Positions 1 to 11,481 of a stretch of DNA of 64,000 nucleotides are shown piece by piece; positions within the stretch are counted from its first letter, which is position 1; every line of letters begins with the position of its first letter. The notes under the pieces are model-generated. The model saw only the letters and a program-made list of their open reading frames with translations, ran no database searches and was not told the origin of the DNA. The DNA is from Podospora pseudocomata. Its lineage: Eukaryota > Ascomycota > Sordariomycetes > Sordariales > Podosporaceae. Where the stretch lies: positions 2,666,001-2,730,000 of the forward strand of contig NW_026946363.1 in the NCBI RefSeq assembly GCF_035222375.1. Reading direction: 5' to 3'. A program made the translations under genes and the position numbers.

Positions 1-809
1 ATGGGTAGAGCAGCACTTGGGAAAGTAGAGTCCAAAAGAAAACAGAAGGAGGGAAAGCAGATGAGGTAGGAAAAAGCCAGGCAGACAGGCTGCGAGTTCA
101 GCTGAGATGGGTGATGGCCTGGGAGGTGTCGGTCGGGTTCAGTTCGACCACAGTCCACAGTGCTGCTGTTGCGGAGCTGGGGGAAGAGAGGCCCCACGGG
201 GACAGTGCCAAAAACACTGTGCAGTCTATCTTCAAATTCAGTTATTCTGCGGGACGGCAGCCCCAACACCGCTTGCTCGCGGCACTGTGCGGGCAGTGCC
301 AGGGTCAGCATGAATGACAGCCAAAGCTAGGACCATAGCGCCGCCCGACTTTAGCACACCGGGATGGGCCATCTCATTGGCACAGGGCCAAGACAAAGAA
401 ACACGACTTCAACGTGCTCACTTGATCAATTTGACACTTGGGATTTCTTTTGGACATGTCATTTTTCTGGTATTTTCATACAAAGGAGCCTCTGTTTGGG
501 AGCTCTGGTCTTCGGAACGGCCACTGGGGTGTCAGTAGTGATAAGTCAAGTTTCGGTGAAGTATCTCGTTTCTGCACCGTTTGCTGAGCTCAGCCACCTT
601 CAAAAAGTGTACTTGTGCTGAGATGAGGCCCGATGTGTGAGCCGCCTGGTTGCAACTTGTGTCCTCTTGTGCCTCTATGTGGTGTTTCTGAGTCCCTTCG
701 CAGTCTCTGGTGCTTCTTCAGACCCGGGGCAATGTACAGGTTGGTAGTGTGGGTATGTAGGTAAGTACGCTCTATACACTTTTGGCTTTCTATCCAACAA
801 TGCCAGCAT
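1..809. other. 3' flank of the JmjC gene, no gene recognised
   Basis: Only short overlapping reading frames without recognisable domains occur here. The stretch presumably holds the 3' untranslated region of the minus-strand F-box/JmjC gene that stops at 810, followed by ordinary intergenic DNA. No repeat or RNA gene was seen. Confidence 0.5.
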
Positions 810-2559
810 TCATGGAATTTCCTCATCATCATCGCCCCCAAAGCAGAATCCAAAACTGAACCCAGTGCTTTTCTTCTGTGGCTGATCCTCGGCTTCACTG
901 TCGCCAACCACGGCATCCCATCGTCTTTTCTTTTGTGCCTGCTTCTCGGCTAGTTGCCTGAGTCCCTCCTCAAGCAGTTCAGGGCACTCCTCTCTCAAAC
1001 GCTTCACAAAGAGGTTGTATGGGTCTGACACATCGTCTTCAAACCCAGACACTTGGTCAGCCTTGTCACTTAAGAATGACAAGACATTGGCAAGATGCGA
1101 CTTGGGCACAAAGTTCTGTGTAAGTGCAATTCCGTCCTCCAGGTTGACCACCAAATGCCACCATCCGCTTGGAACGTGAAGAATTTCGCCCGCTCTGCAA
1201 ATGCCTTCTCTGCATTCTGGAAGTTGTCGGGCTTCTCTGTGAAACTCAAGCAGCCACTCAGCAATGGAGAGGGGGCTGGTCACCTCACTACTGTCTTTGG
1301 AGACGTAGACTCCAGGAACCGAGGCTGACGGAGGAAACATGATCCAGTACTTTGCCCCCTGAATCACCGCGTTCCAGGCTGATGTGGCATTGGGGTCCTT
1401 GTGAAATGTTGAACCGCTGCGTTCGGGGCCGATGATTAGCCATCGATGGGCAGGACGCTCGGCCCCAAGAAGTTCGAACAGATCTGAGCCAAAACAGTCA
1501 GGCTTCCAGTATGCCGCACCTTCCTCCTTGCCAATTTTGAGCTTCATCTTTTCGGCAAACTTTCGGTCGAACAAGTAGAGGGGGCTCTCATCTCGGCTGT
1601 TGCGCATATAATCGCAATATGTCCTGAACGTCCAGTCCACAGCCTCTGCCCTGAAAACGACATCTGGGCACTGGGCCAAGAGACTGTCTATGCTCCAAGT
1701 CTGGCTGACAGGCCAGGACTGAATACACTTGGTCAGGATGAACGGTTTCTTGCTCCACTTGTCAGCAAACTGTTCGTAAGAGAGATCCTCCATGCGGTCA
1801 ATCTCGTTTCCTGCTGGGATCTTGGTCGTGTAGTTGCGCAACGAGATATGACTGCAGACGAACGGGCGATGCAGCACGTCGGAAAACACACTGGCGCAGT
1901 CTATCTGAATCTGCTTCTCTGTTGAGAGGCCTAAGACGGTAGATCTCCATGACCCCAGCCAAGGAAAGGATGACTGTTTTCCCAAATCTGACCTGGAGAG
2001 AAAAACGTTAGACCTTTGACTCGCACAACCCCCTTTGCCCATTCATCCCAAACGAGACAAAGGCCACAAGGTCTCCATTAGGGTTCCAACCACAGGGAAA
2101 AGAGAAAGAAAAATTATCCTTGGCTTCTCCCTTGACTTTGAACTGAATGCTTTGTGAAAAATCAACCATAAACAGGAACAATACTTACTCCAAAAAGATT
2201 GTCTTCCACACATCGTCTGACATGCAGCAAGCAAAGAGAAATTTGCATGTGTAGCCCAGAAGCCTCAAAGTACGTGTATCCAGATATTCAAGAAGCTGCA
2301 TGAGCATCTCATCCGGGAGGCCCTGCAAAGTGCCCAGGTATTTCCGAGCATCATTCCCATTGGAGAAGTACTTGTTTCCGAGCGGCTTGATACCGAGCGG
2401 GTGGAGTGGCACAGCCGAGGAGTCAACAGAAGAATCCTCCAAATCTACCTCCTTGTCACCATTCCCAGTCACGCTACGGTGAGTCAAAGGTTGGCTCCCA
2501 TTGGCAGCCTCCTCAAAGGCAATACTCCTGTTGTGGCGTTGGTGGTGTGGCAGAATCAT
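810..2559 (-). CDS. F-box and JmjC-domain protein
   Basis: Two exons, 2559-2189 and 1992-810, joined by a GTAAGT...CAG intron in phase 2, give about 517 residues. An F-box lies at about residues 78-124 (LQGLPDEMLMQLLEYL, ending VWKTIFLE). The C-terminal half is a JmjC cupin of the JMJD6/cytoplasmic class: SGSTFHKDPNATSAWN followed by PSGWWHLVVNLED. The expected Fe(II) ligands are visible as H321, D323 and H403, so an active 2-oxoglutarate oxygenase (hydroxylase or demethylase) is likely. The F-box should bind Skp1 in an SCF ubiquitin ligase, so the protein may couple oxygenase activity or substrate recognition to ubiquitylation. The tail is acidic (GGDDDEEIP). It is divergent from the eIF4A gene with about 820 bp between starts. 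The substrate is unknown. Domain calls are firm; the function is inferred. Confidence 0.85.
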
Positions 2560-3379
2560 GGTTCGTGCGGCGCCCTGATTCTCAGGAGTCAGGGGGTGGT
2601 AAGTAAGGTGTGGGGGGCGGGAGCCTCAACGGTCAGTCAGGCCAGGCCAGGCTTTGGGCAACCAAGGAAATAGAAGAAAAAGACTGCTCGCACTTGACAG
2701 CACCCCAGAGCCTCCTAAAAGTGAGTCAACCAACTGGATGATTGTATGTGAGAAATATGCGTATGACGTGTGCCGACTGGTTGGGCCGTAAAGGTGGGCG
2801 AGGATGTGGGTTGCCCCCGGCAAGTGAAGGAAAAAAAAAGTTCCTCGCAGGAAAAGAAAAAAAAAAAAAAAAAGAGGTGTTAGTGTAGCCACTGGGTGCC
2901 GGGTGTGGTGAGGTTGCAATTCCTTCAGAGGCTCACTCAGTGCCGTAGGAACGGTTGCTCCAAAGCCTGGAAACAATGAGCAGAACGCTAAAGTGAATGG
3001 GGGGCCTCTTTGCCCCACTAAGAGTTGGCAAAAGTGGGAGGGGTTGATGCCTGAGGCGTTCATAAATTCTCCGCCAAATCGAATTTTTATCACTTCCCTC
3101 CCACCCTGCTCTGGTCTCTCTTCTCCGTCCACCACCAATTCTAAACAATCCACAACCAAGATACCAAACGGCCTTTTAGATTCAGTTGTTCTCAGTGTTC
3201 CAACTGAGACTCTCGAATCTATCTTCTTTTTATAAGGAGACTCCAGCTTCAAAAGCACTTCGCAACACTCTCCGAGTCGTCTGCGGATTTTTTTTCTCGC
3301 TACCCCACCATCTTTTTCTGATTTCTAGATCTAAGCAGCGCTTGGATCTGGAAATTTTTGCCAACTCAACACCGCAATC
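2560..3379. promoter_or_regulatory. divergent promoter region, JmjC gene / eIF4A
   Basis: This is the 820-bp interval between two divergent starts. It includes A-rich runs on the plus strand near 2830-2875 and pyrimidine-rich DNA immediately upstream of the eIF4A start, as is common in strongly expressed fungal genes. No protein-coding gene was recognised. Boundaries of the two promoters cannot be set from sequence alone. Confidence 0.5.
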
Positions 3380-4966
3380 ATGGCTGACAAGGGTCTCGAG
3401 GACGTCCCCGAGGGTACGTTTGGCTTCTTCCACCTTTGACGAGCATCGCATGGCGTCGCATCGCCGCTGCCCGCGCACCTCTCGAGAGCGTTGGGCATCA
3501 CGGTGCGGTGCGCGTTCTGCCTTCGACCCCGCCCACAACCCACCGGCCCCCCAAAGCACTCGATGCGCAAACGGAACGAGCAAGCACAGCCGCTGACCGT
3601 GATGGCAACATACAGGACAGATCGAGTCTAACTACGATGAGACCGTCGACTCTTTCGATGAGATGAACCTCAAGTCGGAGCTCCTCCGCGGTAAGCACCC
3701 CATCGGTCGACAACGATACCCAATAGGGTGGCAATAAGATCAAAGATTTTCTGACAATTTCCAAAGGTATCTATGCCTACGGTTTCGAGCGCCCCTCTGC
3801 TATTCAGCAGCGTGCTATCATGCCCGTCATCAAGGGTAAGACTACTCCAACCCCCGTCGCATACACACGACATGTCCTAACAAGATATCAGGCCATGATG
3901 TTATCGCCCAGGCTCAGTCCGGTACTGGCAAGACTGCCACCTTCTCTATCTCGGTCCTCCAGAAGATCGACACCTCCCTCAAGCAGTGCCAGGCCCTCAT
4001 TCTCGCCCCCACCCGTGAGTTGGCCCAGCAGATTCAGAAGGTCGTTGTCGCCATTGGCGACTTCATGAACATTGAGTGCCACGCCTGCATTGGTGGTACC
4101 AGCGTCCGAGACGATATGAAGGCTCTCGGCGAGGGCCCCCAGGTGGTTGTCGGTACCCCCGGTCGTGTCCACGACATGATTCAGCGTCGTTTCCTTAAGA
4201 CGGACTCCATGAAGATGTTTGTCCTCGACGAGGCCGATGAGATGTTGTCTGTAAGTAATATTTGTGGGCTGGTGTAGGTTGTGGGTGCGAATCCAAGCTA
4301 ACCCCCTTCTAGCGTGGTTTCACTGAGCAGATCTACGACATCTTCCAGCTCCTTCCCCAGAGCACCCAGGTCGTCCTTCTCTCGGCCACCATGCCCCAGG
4401 ACGTCCTTGAGGTCACCACCAAGTTCATGCGCGACCCCGTCCGCATCTTGGTCAAGAAGGACGAGCTTACCCTTGAAGGTATCAAGCAGTTCTACATCGC
4501 CGTCGAGAAGGAGGAGTGGAAGCTCGATACCCTCTCCGATTTGTATGAGACTGTCACCATCACCCAGGCCGTCATCTTCTGCAACACCCGCCGCAAGGTC
4601 GACTGGCTTACCGACAAGCTCACTGCCCGCGATTTCACCGTCTCGGCCATGCACGGTGACATGGACCAGGCCCAGCGTGACCTCATCATGAAGGAGTTCC
4701 GCTCCGGCTCCTCTCGTGTCCTCATCGCCACTGACCTTTTGGCCCGTGGTATTGATGTCCAGCAGGTTTCCCTGGTCATCAACTACGATCTCCCCGCCAA
4801 CCGTGAGAACTACATTCATCGCATTGGTCGTGGTGGTCGTTTCGGTCGCAAGGGTGTTGCGATCAACTTTGTCACTGCTGATGATGTCCGCATGATGCGC
4901 GAGATTGAGCAGTTCTACAGCACCCAGATTGAGGAGATGCCGATGAACGTGGCCGACCTCATCTAA
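3380..4966 (+). CDS. TIF1: ATP-dependent RNA helicase eIF4A
   Basis: DEAD-box helicase subunit of the eIF4F cap-binding complex, which unwinds mRNA 5' leaders during translation initiation in the cytosol. Five exons (3380-3413, 3616-3690, 3767-3835, 3892-4250, 4313-4966) give 396 residues, the usual family length. Visible motifs in order: AQSGTGKT (residues 67-74, ATP binding), [12 protein letters not shown] (172-175), SAT (203-205), and [13 protein letters not shown] near the C-terminus (motif VI). The protein ends VADLI, typical of the family. The start is set by the first ATG after a pyrimidine-rich leader and by the canonical [12 protein letters not shown]-type N-terminus. All introns are short except the first (202 nt). 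Codon use is strongly biased to C-ending codons, as expected for an abundant protein. Identification is secure. Confidence 0.97.
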
Positions 4967-5766
4967 ACAGCACACATCTGTACGACGCTCCTGGACCGTT
5001 TTTCTCTGTTCTTACAGCATACCTGGTCACGTTCTGCGCATCGGCATTGAGATACACTGAAGAGCAGCGTGATTGCGTTCGTCTGGTAGGTAGGGAGGAG
5101 GGAATCTGCTTTATCGCTCGGGAATTTTTTTTATTTTAGTGTTTTTGCCAAAGGCCTGGGCATCTGGGGGTGGGTTTCCGTTACCCATAAAAGCGTTGAT
5201 AGGAGGGATAGGCTGAGAGCATCTGCACCGTAATCTGTTTGGATGGTGCGAGGTGCTTTAGGACGGATAGTGCCTATCAATGAAGGCTGGTTTTCTTTTA
5301 TCTGCGTTGTCTTTGGCTTGTTTCACGGTGTTATGTGTATCCAGGGATGTTACCAAAAATCCAACGTAGACCGAACCCAAAAGAAGAAGAGACGAGGAAG
5401 GGCTGTTCGAGATGTGCCTATTTATGGTGACTGATGATGTGAGCCTCCTGGGAGCTGTTTCCAAGACATGTCCATCCATTGCCTTCTTTGACAGGTCTGA
5501 TATGCGTCAAGTGAATATATATTTAGTCGTCAAGTGAATATAAATCCAGCCCCTCGGTACGTGCACACCCCCGCGGCCAACAGTGGGTCCTGGACAGGAC
5601 AGTTCCATCTTGGCACAACAACGGCCCCACTTGCGTCTAAAGGCCTTGGCGTTCCATTCTCCAACTGTGTTGCGACCGCAACTTTGAACCAACTCTCGAC
5701 CATTGCCAACATCACCTAGATCGCCTCCCATTTTCGATCTTTACCCTCCCTACCAAATTGCCCAGC
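4967..5766. other. eIF4A 3' region and YRA1 promoter, no gene
   Basis: Eight hundred bases between two genes on the same strand. The first part is T-rich and presumably the eIF4A 3' untranslated region. Near 5505-5542 the phrase 'gtcaagtgaatata' occurs twice, 20-odd bases apart. No coding potential was recognised. Confidence 0.45.
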
Positions 5767-7457
5767 ATGGAACGTATTCTCGACCGCAGCCTTGACGAGA
5801 TCCTTGCCGACCGCAAGCAGGTTTGTCCAACAGCCCTCCCCACCGCCGGTTGCTTGTTGACCGCCCCCCGGTATCCTGCATCACAGGTGGCGCCGTGAAG
5901 GAAGATGCTGACGCGAGACTGCAGAACAACAGAGGAGGCAATCGGGGAAACCGCGGCGGCAACAGCAGCAATTCCCGGGACGGTCGTCTCCGTAGGCGCG
6001 ACAACAACAACAACAACAACAACAACAACGACAATCGGTCGGATTATCCCAGGGATGGCGTAAGAAAGGTACGCTCGTTGCGACTGTTTCTCCCCTCTAC
6101 CCGTTTTTCTTCGAGTACGGTCTGTTGTCAAGTTTCTCGCAAAAAACACCATTTGCTTAAGCTCGTCGGGCGACCGCTATCTCTAGGTTGAATGAACCCT
6201 CTCCTCCCTTTCTATTTTACCGCACCTCCGGGTCACTTCTCAGACTGTTCGACGCCGCCATTCAATCCACACAGACGATACTCCCTGATGTGTGTTGTGT
6301 GCGCTTCGATGCGGCCTCGGATCGGATCGGAATCGCGACCGGGGGGAATAGGTAACGCATTGGTTGAAACTTGCCGGCTAACAGCTCCCGTTTCTTGTGA
6401 GGGAGAAACAGTCCTTCAGAGACGAAGCGCCTCGCAACCTCGACACGTACGTATAGATATTTCGACCCATCGGCCCGGGTTAAAGACACAGGCCGGAAAA
6501 TTGACGGATTCCGCAGCGAATGGGTTCATGACAGATATGAGGATCATGGTATGTTGGGTCGAGGATGAGGTTTGGGGGACGTGCTAACAATTGTTTGTAG
6601 GGAGCCGCCGATCTGCTCCGAGAAGACGAAACTCGAACGAGTACTCTGGGTATGGCAGGATACCATGGAGTGTTTTATTTTCATGTATGGTAACTAACCG
6701 GGTTTCAGCGACTCGAGAGGCAGCAAGATCCGTGTGGATAATATCCACTATGAGTTGACGCAAGAGGAGTTGGAGGTATGTCAAAACATTTCGGTTGACT
6801 GTTTCGGGGTTTCAAGCTCACCAGCATATGCAGGGACTCTTTTCCAGCATTGGCCCTCTCGTCAAGTTGGAGATGAAGTATGACCGCGCCGGCCGCTCAG
6901 AGGGTACAGCGTTTGTCACGTACCAGTCATCCCACGACGCTGCACAGGCAATCAAGGAGTTTGACGGTGCCAACGCTGCCGGCCAGCCAATCCGCCTTAC
7001 CATGATGCCTACGGGCCCAAGGCGCAACCCATTTGATACTGCGATCAACCCTCGCCCGCTTGCCGAGCGTATCACGGTCCCGAGCGGCAGATCCCGTTCG
7101 CTTTCGCCCCATCGCCAGTCTGATGAGGAGGCCGCTCGCAAGGGCATCGACAGATACCGACCTGGCGCCAGTCGTTCGCGCAGCCCTATGCCCCCGAGAC
7201 GTCGTGAAGGAGGTGGAGGTGGCCGGAGACAGGGCGGGGGTGGCCGTCGGGAGCGTGGAGGTGGTAGACGTGACGACGGCGGGCGTGGCGGTGGTGAGAA
7301 GTCTGAGAGACGTCCAAAGAAGACCCAAGAGGAGTTGGACGCCGAGATGGAGGATTACTTTGGCGGTGGCGGTGCTCAGCAGAACGATGCGGCTCCTGCT
7401 GCGAATGGTGCGGCGGCTCAGCAGCAGACTGACGGGGACATTGACATGATTGAGTAG
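5767..7457 (+). CDS. YRA1: mRNA export adaptor Yra1/ALYREF
   Basis: RNA-binding adaptor of the TREX complex that hands spliced mRNP to the Mex67 export receptor in the nucleus. Seven exons (5767-5820, 5925-6068, 6412-6446, 6517-6548, 6601-6649, 6709-6775, 6834-7457) give 334 residues. The N-terminus LDRSLDEILADRKQ is the conserved UAP56-binding motif. A basic Asn/Arg/Gly region with an AAC-repeat-encoded Asn run follows. The RRM starts IRVDNIHYELTQEELE, with its RNP1 strand AFVTYQS in the last exon. The C-terminal half is RGG-rich and ends with a second UAP56-binding motif, TQEELDAEMEDYF. The second intron is 343 nt, far longer than the other introns of this gene. The first two intron boundaries were set from phase and CTGAC/CTAAC branch-like sites. 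Identification is strong; exon 1-2 limits are a little less sure. Confidence 0.9.
6001..6029 (+). repeat. AAC trinucleotide microsatellite in YRA1
   Basis: A run of nine or more AAC units inside exon 2 of YRA1 encodes consecutive asparagines. Such runs are length-variable between strains and lie in a disordered linker. Confidence 0.9.
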
Positions 7458-8067
7458 ATCAGTCAGCGGGGGAATGATTGGTACACGGGATAGCATGGGA
7501 TGGGGTTTTATAATCATAAGCAACTAAAGCGAAGTATGGATATCGCTGCTTGTTGGTACGCGCTTTTTTTTTTTTGGCTGTTATTCTATAGGAACTCTAC
7601 TCCTTTATCAAGCGTTGATGTTTTGCGTCTTTGGTTGCTGCTGAGGTGTGGTGTTATATACGGCTCAAACTGCCAGAGTCATGGTGGTCGGTTCTGTACA
7701 GGATGTATGTTGTCAAAGGCCAAGTTATTATCATTCAACAGCACGGTTTTTGAAGTACATATAGGTGTACTAGACGAACTTTGTTTTACTATGATCAGTC
7801 CAAAAGTTCACTGGACTAGATATACAGGCAGACTTGTAGACACGACAATACATTCTTGCCCGAGTTTCGAGTCGTAGCTGCCTTTTGCACTAAGCATTGA
7901 GAACTGATGCAATGTGAGCACGCAACCGCGGGGTTGTTTGATTTTCCCGTCCGTCACTTACAAAGCCCTCCTCACTCACCAACCATCTAATATTATCAGC
8001 CCTCAAGTTCCCTAAAACCCTCACTTTATGGAAGTCTAAAACATATTTCAAGTATCTGAATCCTCCA
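7458..8067. other. YRA1 3' region and promoter of the 6PGDH-like gene
   Basis: Six hundred bases without a recognisable gene. The first part is T-rich (for example the T run at 7567-7576) and is probably the YRA1 3' untranslated region. The second part is the upstream region of the gene starting at 8068. Confidence 0.45.
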
Positions 8068-9077
8068 ATGGCAGACCTCCCCGACTTTGACGCCCTCCGG
8101 GGCAGGCACCTCGGCCTAATAGGGGTCATCTCCATGGGGGACATGGGAAGCGGGGTCGCGCGGTTGCTGATGGCGCATAATTATGCTGTGTTGACCAATG
8201 TTTCCGACAGGAGGTCTGTTCCTTCCCATTTTACGTGTCCTGTCCATACTGACACCTTCCCAGCGAGGACACCAAATCCCGCGCGCTCTCCGCCGGCGCC
8301 GTCCTCCTCCCCTCTGACGAGTTACTAGTCGACCACTCGGACCTCATCCTGTCCATTGTCCCCCCTGCCGAAGCCTACTCGACCGCGGAGAGGGTGGTGA
8401 AAGCGTGGGATAGGAAGGAGACGGAGCTGGTTTATGCTGATTTGAATGCTGTCTCCCCTTCTACCCTGCTGTCCATCTCCTCCCTTTTCACTGGTGTCAA
8501 ATTCATCGACGGCTCCATCCTCGGCGGCCCCCCCTCTTTTGTCGATGGCAGTTGGACGAAACCGATCATCCCCACCTCCGGCCCGTTTTCTCTCTCGGAT
8601 ATCTTCCCTGGCCTCGGTGAGGTCCTCGGGGAAAAACAAATCTCCCCCGAACTAGGCCAGGCAAGCGGCCTGAAAATGGTCTTCGCCTCCTTATCAAAAG
8701 GTTACGCGGCCGTGGCACTCCAGTCAGTGACCACCGCTCACCAGTTGGGCGTCCTACCCGAACTATTGGAGTCGGTCAATGAACTCCAGGGTGAGGCAGC
8801 GGGGAAGAAACTGGAACAAGCTGTTACTGGGCTGGCTCCCAAGGCGGGCAGGTGGGTTAGGGAGATGGAGGAGATTGGAAAGACTCATAGGGAGAATGGA
8901 AATTGGGAAGAGTGGGAGGGGATTTTCGAGGCTGCGGCGAAGGTATATGAGCTTGTGGCGAAGGGGACGGTGTTGGGAGGGGAAAGGATTGGGAAGAGGG
9001 AAAGGGGGACGACGGTGGAGGGGGTTGCTGAGGCGGTGGGGGAGGGGTTGGGGAGGAGGAAGGAGAAGGAGGAATGA
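8068..9077 (+). CDS. 6-phosphogluconate dehydrogenase-like NAD(P)-binding protein
   Basis: Two exons (8068-8213 and 8264-9077) with a 50-nt intron give 319 residues. The N-terminus holds a Rossmann signature, HLGLIGVISMGDMGSGVARLL, followed at about residues 60-110 by LLVDHSDLILSIVPPAEA, the pattern of the beta-hydroxyacid dehydrogenase/6PGDH superfamily. The C-terminal half (GLKMVFASLSKGYAAVALQSV onward) resembles the DUF1932 helical domain attached to 6PGDH-like proteins. The likely role is an NAD(P)-dependent oxidoreductase on a small hydroxyacid. The substrate is not known and a specific reaction should not be assumed. Codon use changes from C-ending to G-rich codons in the last third, a low-complexity R/K/E/G tail. 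It is convergent with the next gene. Confidence 0.8.
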
Positions 9078-9311
9078 GAGGGTGAGGTGTGATATGGGCG
9101 AATGGACACGATGGGCGTGGTTTGATAGATGGCGGGGAGTTTGTCAAGTGCTCAAAGTTCAGTCAAGACTACAAAAAACACTGCCTCGCTAATTTGAACT
9201 CCAGTTTCACAAACTGGTTTCTCTTCACATCTATGGGCATTGTTGGCAGACTCCATGTCTGTGTGGACTTGGACAAAAAGAAAAACAAACGCTGGAAAAT
9301 CAAACGCTGAT

Positions 9312-9383
9312 TGGCGGGCCAGGAGTCGAACCTGGGTCGTCGCTCAAACTTGGGAATGCAATAACCGCTATACTACCACGCCA
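9312..9383 (-). tRNA. tRNA-like element, probably degenerate
   Basis: Read on the minus strand, this 72-nt segment has a perfect A box (TAGTATAGCGG), a perfect B box (GGTTCGACTCC) and a perfect 5-bp T stem (CCAGG/CCTGG). The acceptor arms TGGCG..GG and CCCGCCA pair only if one extra T is bulged. The anticodon arm does not form a proper 5-bp stem with a 7-nt loop: CATTC/GAGCG is the best pairing, with an 8-nt loop, and the isotype is therefore unreadable. It may be a tRNA pseudogene or a tRNA-derived remnant that still carries the internal RNA polymerase III promoter. It sits alone between two convergent genes. Confidence 0.5.
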
Positions 9384-9590
9384 CGGAAACTGGCTTTTGA
9401 TTTCGGAATGCTAAAGGGCTGTCCAGTCTGGCCTGGGTTGTGCTAGGGCCAGAAGGGAAGACGTGGCGTTCCCGGAGCGGAGTCTCTTGAACTCTATCAA
9501 ACGACGGACGGCTCTGGCCTGACGCCACATGACGCGACCTCAAGGTTGAAGATGATATCGGTACAGTGTTGTAACATTGCACTGGGCATG

Positions 9591-11309
9591 TTATTCCTCA
9601 CTCGCGTGAGATACCACATAAGATTGTGGCGCGTCTAGCTTGGTCGTTATGGCGGCGTTCTCTTCCGAAGAGATGTAGACACCCTCTGAAGAGACAGCAC
9701 CAAAGAGGTCGGGGAAAGTCTCCACCTCCTCTGACGTCTTCCCGCCAGATGTTCCAATGGCAAAGGTAGGGCGGTCAGAAGGCCATGCCAGCTTTAGCCT
9801 TGTCTTTTCTGTTGGGGGGATGGCATCGGTGAAGAACTGGACGTAGGAGCCCGGCGTGACAATACCGCCGGTGGCATCCTCGCGCTTGAAAGACCGGATA
9901 AAGCTCTCCATGTCTTCGTGCTCTTCTCTTGCGTATCTTGTGTTTGGATCAAGTGACAGGAGGCCTTGCTTGAGACCCCAGCCGCCGCCGCCGCTGACTA
10001 TTGACAAGAGTATCAGAGCCGCCAGTCGTGGCAGGAAAGGTGATAAAGACTTACGGATCTTGCGCAACTGGCACCCGGCAGCTATTAGCCCGTCCATGGC
10101 CTGCGAGGTTTGATGTACCAAGTCCCACTCGCTAGATGGATCATAGTTCTGCACGTCAAGGGGGTTTGGGATGGGAAACTGATCGACGGCACCCTCGGGC
10201 ATGATCAAGGCCCAGACGCCTACAGGCCCACTATACGTCAGCTCGTCTGACTCGGAGTGCTCCAGGCGCTTCTTGAGAAGTGCGGGAATGATCGCCTCAA
10301 GTTCCTTGGACGCCGGCTCTGGCTTGACCCCCACCTCGACCTGTCGAAGGATGTTTCCCAGGCCGGCAACAATCTTGTGTGGGCGCGTGACTGGTACAAG
10401 TGCTGTGTACACGGTACTCGCCGAGGATTGATCGTACCCTGGAAGAAGGATAGTCTGTGTTGTCTTTTCGACACTGGCCGCCATGCTCAGGCCTTTTCGG
10501 GCCGCAGCGGGATCATGGCGCCATTTGCTCGCAAAAAGAGCGTGGGACTTCCCGGTGGTAAAGATGGTATTGGCAAGAGGGACCGTGACCTGGAGAGGCT
10601 CTGCTTTTGGTTGGAGCCCAGGGAGACGGAGCTCGAGGAAGGACGGTTGCTGTGAAGGTGAGAAGGTCTGGTTGCTCCCGACTTCCCACAGACCGGGGAG
10701 CACCCGGGTAGAACTTCCGCGCAAAACAGACAAACCCTCGGAAGAACTTGGAGCGCCCTGAAACCGTGGAACTTCATCCACCGCCGCACTCAAGACGCTG
10801 AGCTCCCTCCCCGTCTCATCAGAGGTCGTAGCCTCGAGCAGCCCAGCCATAAACGCCTGATCCTCCAGCCAAGGGGCTAGTGACCTGGACACAAGAACCA
10901 CAGCAGCGTCATCCGTCGACGAGACGCGCAAGCTCTGAGCAACAGCAGAAATGACTCTTTTCTGGAAAAGAGCGGTCGTGAGTGGTTAGCCCTGTTGTCC
11001 TTGTACCATCGGGCTTGCGTAATCGTAACTACTCACCTTCAACTCGGCTGTTGACATGGAGGAGGACAACTCTAATGAGCCAAGGCCAACAGTGACACAC
11101 TTGTGCCTGGCCAGCAGGCTCTGTATCATCCGTCTTTGCTGACCGATATTATGACAACCATGATGGATCTTGTGGCTGCTGCTGATGTGACTGTGGCCAT
11201 GAGTGACAGAAACAACGCGTCGTCCAGGAAAAGACGACGACAGAGCCCTCCCCCCTATTACTCCCCCACCACAACCCGCTACCCGTCGGAGAAAATTAGC
11301 CGGCAGCAT
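9591..11309 (-). CDS. predicted mitochondrial FIST-like protein
   Basis: Three exons are proposed: 11309-11037, 10961-10055 and 9997-9591, giving about 528 residues. The N-terminus MLPANFLRRVAGCGGGVIGG is Arg/Ser-rich without acids, like a mitochondrial presequence. Then follow a segment like FIST sensory domains (AVVLVSRSLAPWLEDQAFMAGLLEATT) and, towards the C-terminus, a conserved-looking ILSGGGGWGLKQGLLSLDP. FIST domains are known as predicted ligand-binding modules, often in signalling proteins; a biochemical role here is unknown. The last intron (57 nt, GTAAGT...TAG) is a multiple of three and has no stop in frame, so retention would add 19 hydrophobic residues. The start at 11309 was chosen for the presequence; an in-frame ATG-like codon also lies upstream at 11516. 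Naming is tentative. Confidence 0.6.
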
Positions 11310-11481
11310 TGTGTCCCTCACCGTACCATCTCTCACGGGCGGGATTCCACAGAATCGAGAGACAGAAAATAGACCGAAGGTGGTGGTGTGGTTCGATCGA
11401 GGTGGTGGTGGTCGTTCAACAAGAGAGCAGCACACAAAATGGTCACCAAAATGCCAGTTGATCATAGCTTCCATGCAGTAC

